From positions 123,388,719-123,452,718 of the forward strand of contig NC_080420.1 in assembly GCF_029873635.1 (NCBI RefSeq): a DNA stretch of 64,000 nucleotides. Direction: 5' to 3'. Position 1 is the stretch's first letter, and the number at the start of each line of letters is the position of its first letter. The DNA comes from Malania oleifera (lineage: Eukaryota > Streptophyta > Magnoliopsida > Santalales > Ximeniaceae). Shown one piece after another: positions 58,875 through 64,000 of the stretch. The notes beneath the pieces were generated by a model. It was not told the DNA's origin. It was given only the letters and a program-made list of their open reading frames with translations, and did not search any database. The position numbers were made by a program, and so were the translations under genes.

Positions 58875-60257
58875 TTGAAAAAAATGAGCAAAATTATAGA
58901 ATTGTTGATGAACAAAGGAAAAGCGGTACAAAATGATTCCGAAACAGATATGGACCCTACTCATCCTCCAGGGTTCACCCCAAATCATGGACAAACATCA
59001 ATTCCACCACAGGGTGTCATGGGGGATCCAATGCCAAATATGCCTCCATTTATCCCAACTGTGCCTGCACAGGGGTTTCCAGTGGCAGGGACTTCTCCCT
59101 TAGCAACTCCTGATATGGGGATAAATAGACCTGAGTCTGAGCGTCGTTGTGACGTATTAGAGGAGCGCTTGAAAGCAATTGAAGGGTATAATACATTTGA
59201 TTCCGTTAACCCTAATGACCTTTGCCTAGTACCAAAGGTCACTCTGCCGCCAAAATTCAAGTTGCCGGATTTTGAAATTTTCGATGGGACCCACTGTCCT
59301 CGGACCCACTTGCGCTTGTATTGCCAAAAAATGGCTGCACATACTGATGATGAAAGGTTGATGATGCATTGCTTTCAAGATAGCTTGACTAGAGCAGCTA
59401 TCAGATGGTACATTCAGCAGGATCGAGCTCGAATTTGTACTTGGAAAGATCTAGCAAATTCCTTCATAGCTCAGTACCGCCACGTGATAGAAATGGCACC
59501 TGATCGCATGACCTTACAAAGCATGCAAATGAAACCTAATGAAACATTCAGAGAATATGCATATAGATGGAGGGACATGTCCATCCAAGTGAGCCCTCCA
59601 GTGGAAGATAGGGAGGCTATCTCCCTATTCGTGAATACATTGAAAGATCCCTACTTCGGACATCTCCTAGGGGCAACCCCACATGACTTTATGGATATTG
59701 TTGCTACTGGAGAGAGAATTGAAACGACCATCAAAGTCGGAAGAACCAAAAGTGGTGATGCAAAAACTGACCCAAGTAAGAGAAAGAAAGACGAGGAAGC
59801 ACAGATGATTCAGGGGCATCATTACCAAGAGGGTAAAATCCGGGGGACAAATAAGAATTTTGCCTACAAGCCCATAGTCCATCAGATAGTGCATTCAGGT
59901 GCGCAACCCCAAGCAGTTCCCTTTGGACCTAAGCCTATTTCAAGGCAGCTGAGTGTTCAGGACACGGGAGGGAGCCCCCTAATGGAAAGAAAGAGAAAAG
60001 AAGTTCAACCTATTCCGATGACTTACGCAGAATTGTTCCCGCAATTGGTGGAAATTCAAATGGTTGCACCAATACCAGGATTGTTGCTACAATCCCCTTT
60101 CCCAAGGTGGTACGACCCAAATGCTCGATGCGAGTATCATTCTGGGGCAATAGGTCATTCAATCGAAAAATGTTGGCATTTCAAGCATAAAGTACAAACC
60201 TTAAGAGATTTGGGTCTATTGGCAATTGACGTGGAGGAGCCTATTTTGCAACATTGA
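58875..60257 (+). other. gag of T3 (Tat/Ogre type; reads as one long frame, fossil)
   Basis: A 460-codon frame that looks whole. Typical Tat/Ogre gag words: 'LPPKFKLPDFEIFDGTHCPR', 'HLRLYCQKMAAHTDDERLMM', 'FQDSLTRAAIRWY', 'WKDLANSFIAQYRH', 'EMAPDRMTLQSM', 'FREYAYRWRDMSIQV' and 'GERIETTIKVGR'. A knuckle-like CEYHSGAIGHSIEKCWHFKH lies near the C terminus. The N-terminal part is Pro-rich. The gag forms the particle shell in this family. Confidence 0.85.
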
Positions 60258-63124
60258 AGGAATATTTTGAAGATTAGATCTGTCAAAGAAGTACAACAAG
60301 TTTTGAACCAGAGATATTCCGCATATAGTCTGAATAAATGGGTTTACTTTTGACCATGGAAACAGAGAAATACAAGTGGCAAGCTTTTGATTATTCGCCC
60401 CCTACATGGATGCTTTTATCTTCTTTTGTTTTCTTCTTTCTTTTGTTGCAATTTATTAAAGGTTTTATCTCCGAAGTTTCCTTTGCTATCAAAGAAACGA
60501 AATTATGCATTTTCGTATATCACTTGCATCGGGAGTTCAATGTCCAAAATTTTGTTTACTCGTGTTTCTTTGCTAAGATAAGGAAAATAAAATACCAATA
60601 TTCATGAACCAAAAGCAGGTGTTAGTTATGAAAAATTCAAGCTACGAGACGAAAATAAAGCAAGATGAAACAATGTTCATCACTCTATGAGTTCGAATAC
60701 TGCGAAGAAGTTCTGAAAGCCTCAGTAAATATGGGTTGGTTCCATGAATCTCATGTCAGTCCGCTAATCAAGTTTTGATCGAATGATAGATGGCCATCTT
60801 TGGCCAATCAGTTATCCCTAAAAAGAACCCAATATTGATTTACCATTTGTTAACCCACTTGAGCTTGATTGTTAAACTAATTTTTCTTAAAAGTCAGTTC
60901 ACCAGAAATTTAACTTGGGTTTGAGTGCCTTAGCATTTGACAAGTCATTTGAGACAATAATCATTATCAAAAGGATGGCAGGCTATTTTTTCTGCTACCC
61001 AAAAGAAAGGCAAAAGAGAAACCCCTTGCAAAGCCCTTTTTAAGCCTGAAAAATTTCATTCTTAACCCGTCAAAGGATCACACCCCATACTGGGGCAGTT
61101 TTAAGAAAATGATCAGTTCCAAATGGAATTCAAATGAAAATGAAGTTAAGATTCCTTCATAAAAGGAAAAGCAAAAGTTGCGATAAAAGGAAGAAGAAAA
61201 GGAAGAAGAAAGAAAAATAAGGGACGTACTACATATGTGATCTTTGACCAAATTACCCTTGATAAAATCAACGATTTTGAGCCTTATTTAACTCTTTTCT
61301 TCTTTAACCCAAACCCTAGCCTGCATTACAGTCCAAATGAAGTCCTAACCAGATTGGTATACATTGTTGTATCAAATGATTTGTCAGACGCAATATTGTG
61401 TCTGAACTACGTAATGACCTGATCCTGAAAGGGTACGTAGGCAACTTGTCCAAATGACAAGTTCGGTCAATACCTTGCAGAAACCCCAATCTGGGGCAAA
61501 CATTATGAGGGAATGGGATTTTTGAGCCTTGGTTTCCCATTTATTTTGAAAACCCGTATTCCTAAGCCTACATTTCGTCCTGAGTCTTAAAGACCATCTT
61601 GAGATCAAAACATGAGTCGGACTTGGCTAGACTAGGGGCAACCATTAAATAGGAGGTTCCTAATGGTTTCACGGCAGAACAAGGTAGAAGAATAGTCCCC
61701 TAATAAATTGGGGCAGTCGGCGAAAGAAGAAAATTAGCTATTCAGTTCGAAAAGTTAGCACCATCATTATAAGCTCTAGAATACCGGTATGAATTTTTTC
61801 CATTGAAATAGCAGGTGAACACAGTAAAACATCTATTTTGTGCATATGGCCTTTTGATTTAGAAAATTGATGTCCTAAATGCATGATCATTCATCATTCA
61901 TTCTTTCATTCAAAAAAAAAAAAAAAAAATTTCTTCAAAAGCTCCAAGAGGAGGACGAATGGTCAAAAGGGCTTAATCACTGACACATTCGCCAAAAGAG
62001 GATCCTTGTGAAAGCCAAGTAAAATGGTCAGGAATAGTTACAGATGCACCTAAGTGAGGCAAACTCTATGTTGAGTACCAGTGACGCCGATTTGGGTGCC
62101 TTCATGTTGAAGCCAAGATCAGTAACAAACGATGGTAACTAGGGCAGATTTTGGTTTGCGTTTTGTTTGGACTAATTTCGATGCTGTCATATCAGAGTGC
62201 ATGATGAAAACATAGCCAAGATCAGTGGATGAGGATCGAAACTAGGCAAATTTTGAGTTCATCGGAGCAAATTCAAGAACTTTCAAGACAGAATCAAAGT
62301 CAAAAGCAGGGTCATGACCAGTGGCATATAAACACTGAGGCAGATTTTGAGCGCCTTTTGGAATTTGAAACATGGCCAGAATCAGCGGCAACTTGGAATT
62401 TGAAGGCACACTCGAGATCAGAGATTGGGTTGTTGATTACAAGCACGTTGGAAGGAGAAAAGATTCATGTATTACCATACATCCCATGCATTGCATAATA
62501 AAGGAAATACGAAGGGCATCTCATGCAATATGCATACATCTTTGCATTCATGCATCATTATACACACATAGCAACATTTCACTACATTCCAGCATCTTAG
62601 GTAGCAACATGCATACATATAGCAATAGAGCACCATTCAATCATACTTGCTCGGTTGAATAAACTTCTGAATAATTCTTTTGCCTCATTGACTGAGCCAT
62701 TTTTGTCTAGACATATTTTGAAACTGGGGCAGCTGGCCCCAATGCACAGATTGACATACTTTGAAACTGTGGCAGTTGACCCCTTGGTTGTTGAGTCTCA
62801 AAGAGGGTAATCTAAAGACAGCCAAAGAAACTCATGTTTTCATTCCCGATTGATAATCCCCAATGGAATAATTCTGAGCCCTATGCTTGAGGACACTTTC
62901 CAAAAAATCTCAAGACTTCGTACCCGATTCATCATCCCCCATACAAAGTAGCCATTTTCCTGGTCCAAATTGAGTCATCTACCTTAAAATTAGGGCATCG
63001 ACCCTCAAATCCAAAGTTGGTGTTGTTCATGACGAAATCGAGGTGTTGGATCACCTCAAAGCTTTCTTGATTACCTCATTCATGAGAGCAGTTTCATCCA
63101 AATTATTCTGATTATCTTATTCAC
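60258..63124. other. Noncoding internal region of T3
   Basis: No pol domain recognised. The short frames at 60338-60607 are hydrophobic strings without a family. The stretch contains repeated 'ctggggca' words (61091, 61487, 61703, 62722), a poly-A tract (about 61912-61929) and degenerate repeats of 'gatcagtgg...gcagattttgag' type (62100-62360). Confidence 0.5.
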
Positions 63125-63895
63125 TTTTATTTGACCCATCGCAGTCCACTCTTATTGACCCATTGCGGTCCACTTTTATTGACCCATCGCGGTCCATTCT
63201 TATTAACCCTTCGTGGTCCCATCTTATTGACCCTTCGCGGTCCCACCTTATTGGCCTATCACGGTCCTATTCTTATTGACCCATCGCGGTCCCATCTTAT
63301 TGACCCTTCGCGGTCCCACCTTATTGACCTATCACGGTCCTATTCTTATTGACCCATTGTGGTCCCACCTTATTGACCATTCGCGGTCCTATTCTTATTG
63401 ACCCATTGCGGTCCCACCTTATTGACCTATCACGGTCCCATCTTATTGACCCATTGCGGTCCCACCTTATTGACCTATCACAGTTCCATTCTTATTGACC
63501 CATTGCGGTCCCACCTTATTGACCTATCACGGTCCCATCTTATTGACCCATTGTGGTCCCACCTTATTGACCTATCACGGTCCCATTCTTATTGACCCAT
63601 CGCGGTCCCATCTTATTGACCCATTGCGGTCCCACCTTATTGACCCATCACTGTCCCATCTTATTGACCATTCGCGGTCCAACTCTTATTGACCCTTCAC
63701 AGTCCCACTTTATTGACCCTTGGCGGTCCCATTCTTATTGACCCATCGCGGTCCCACCTTATTGACCCTTCGTGGTCCCACCTTATTGACCTATCACGGT
63801 CCCACTTTATTAACCCTTTGCGGTTCCATCTTATTGACCCATCGAGGTCCCATCTTATTGACCATTCACGGTCCCACCTTATTGACCCTTCATGA
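63125..63895 (+). repeat. 24-25 bp minisatellite, about 30 copies
   Basis: Units of the form 'cttattgacccatcgcggtc' plus 'ccat'. Variants: ccatcgcgg, ccattgcgg, ccttcgcgg, ctatcacgg. Because the unit is close to 24 bp, long pseudo-frames with repeats like LIDPSRSH appear in more than one frame; they are not genes. Confidence 0.93.
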
Positions 63896-64000
63896 ACTAT
63901 AGCTCGGGTTCCTACACCCAGTGCAAGTCATCCTCCGTGAACTATTGCTCGGGTTCCTACACCCGGTGCAAGTCACCTTTCGTGCACTATAGCTCGGGTT
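63896..64000 (+). repeat. 45-bp tandem repeat, 2.3 copies, cut by the window edge
   Basis: Units starting 'gaactatagctcgggttcct' and including 'acacccagtgcaagtca'; second and third copies start about 45 bp apart. Directly follows the minisatellite and continues out of the window. Confidence 0.85.

Larger units (their letters stand above)
51919..64000 (+). mobile_element. Tat/Ogre-type Gypsy element T3 with a head-to-head LTR pair, running off the right edge
   Basis: Inserted in T2. Begins with an inverted LTR copy (51919-54120, minus), a spacer, and a plus-strand LTR ending at 56761, then the primer site (56765) and gag (58875-60257). The LTR end block with 'ggagtcgccactaa' in reverse and the TGGCGACTCCGC primer site fit Tat/Ogre elements. 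No protease, RT or integrase is seen before the window ends. Fossil; integrity outside the window unknown. Confidence 0.75.

Noticed and set aside
60338-60607. 89-codon frame with a hydrophobic segment after the T3 gag
   Set aside because: No recognisable domain, no homologous context, and an overlapping frame of similar length; most likely chance.
63125-63895. Regularly spaced repeats that could look like a CRISPR array
   Set aside because: Units are contiguous without unique spacers, the genome is a plant, and the stretch lies in a Tat/Ogre element. It is a minisatellite.
63131-63902. Several 60-73 codon frames with LIDPSRSH-type repeats
   Set aside because: They arise because the minisatellite unit is close to 24 bp; several frames are open at once and none has a plausible gene context.

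Overview
The window is nuclear DNA of a flowering plant, almost certainly a eudicot with a large, transposon-rich genome. It has AT-rich spacer DNA, GT-AG introns, plant LTR retrotransposon lineages (SIRE-like Copia, chromoviral Tekay/Del-like Gypsy, Tat/Ogre), RTE-type LINEs and hAT-type miniature elements. The species cannot be named from the sequence. One assembly gap (66 N) lies at 6174-6239.

The host genes are four small secreted proteins with a single X8 (CBM43, Ole e 10-like) domain, in two pairs. The pairs A1+B1 (6.5-11.8 kb) and A2+B2 (34.5-39.2 kb) sit in two direct copies of one ~5.5-6 kb segment (6240-12272 and 34169-39691). Each gene has three exons: a signal-peptide exon, the main X8 exon, and a tiny last exon supplying the end of the domain. 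None of these complete genes appears as one open frame; they are spliced from short pieces. A2 and B1 look intact. B2 has lost a domain cysteine. A1 is out of frame in exon 1, next to the gap. Family knowledge suggests callose (beta-1,3-glucan) binding at the cell wall or plasmodesmata.

Layout: 1-1735, end of a Gypsy LTR carrying a hAT miniature element. 1736-6173, minus-strand Copia remnant whose LTR carries a ~1 kb hAT-like element with a captured GC-rich fragment. 6240-12272, segment copy 1. 12495-34168, one minus-strand RTE LINE split by a 19.2 kb nest of LTR elements: solo LTR 14487-33651, containing solo LTR 15512-17504 and solo LTR 17764-32809; the latter contains a SIRE-like Copia (20083-32774), which contains solo LTRs 23656-26177 and 27809-29625. 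34169-39691, segment copy 2. 40211-47052, a broken chromovirus with two solo LTRs in it. 47053-51918, a second chromovirus interrupted by a Tat/Ogre-type element that starts at 51919 with a ~2.2 kb inverted pair of LTRs, followed by primer site, a long gag frame, noncoding DNA and a 24-25 bp minisatellite running to the right edge.

Most notable: (i) a GTCGAC-centred palindrome array just upstream of the TATA box shared by Copia and Gypsy LTRs, with matching flanking words; (ii) a sharply bounded patch of high divergence over B exon 2 between otherwise near-identical gene copies; (iii) the head-to-head Tat/Ogre LTR palindrome; (iv) the hAT element with a captured fragment; (v) a GC-rich, possibly organellar insertion in intron 2 of A1. 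Retroelements are described as fossils. All comparisons were done by eye.
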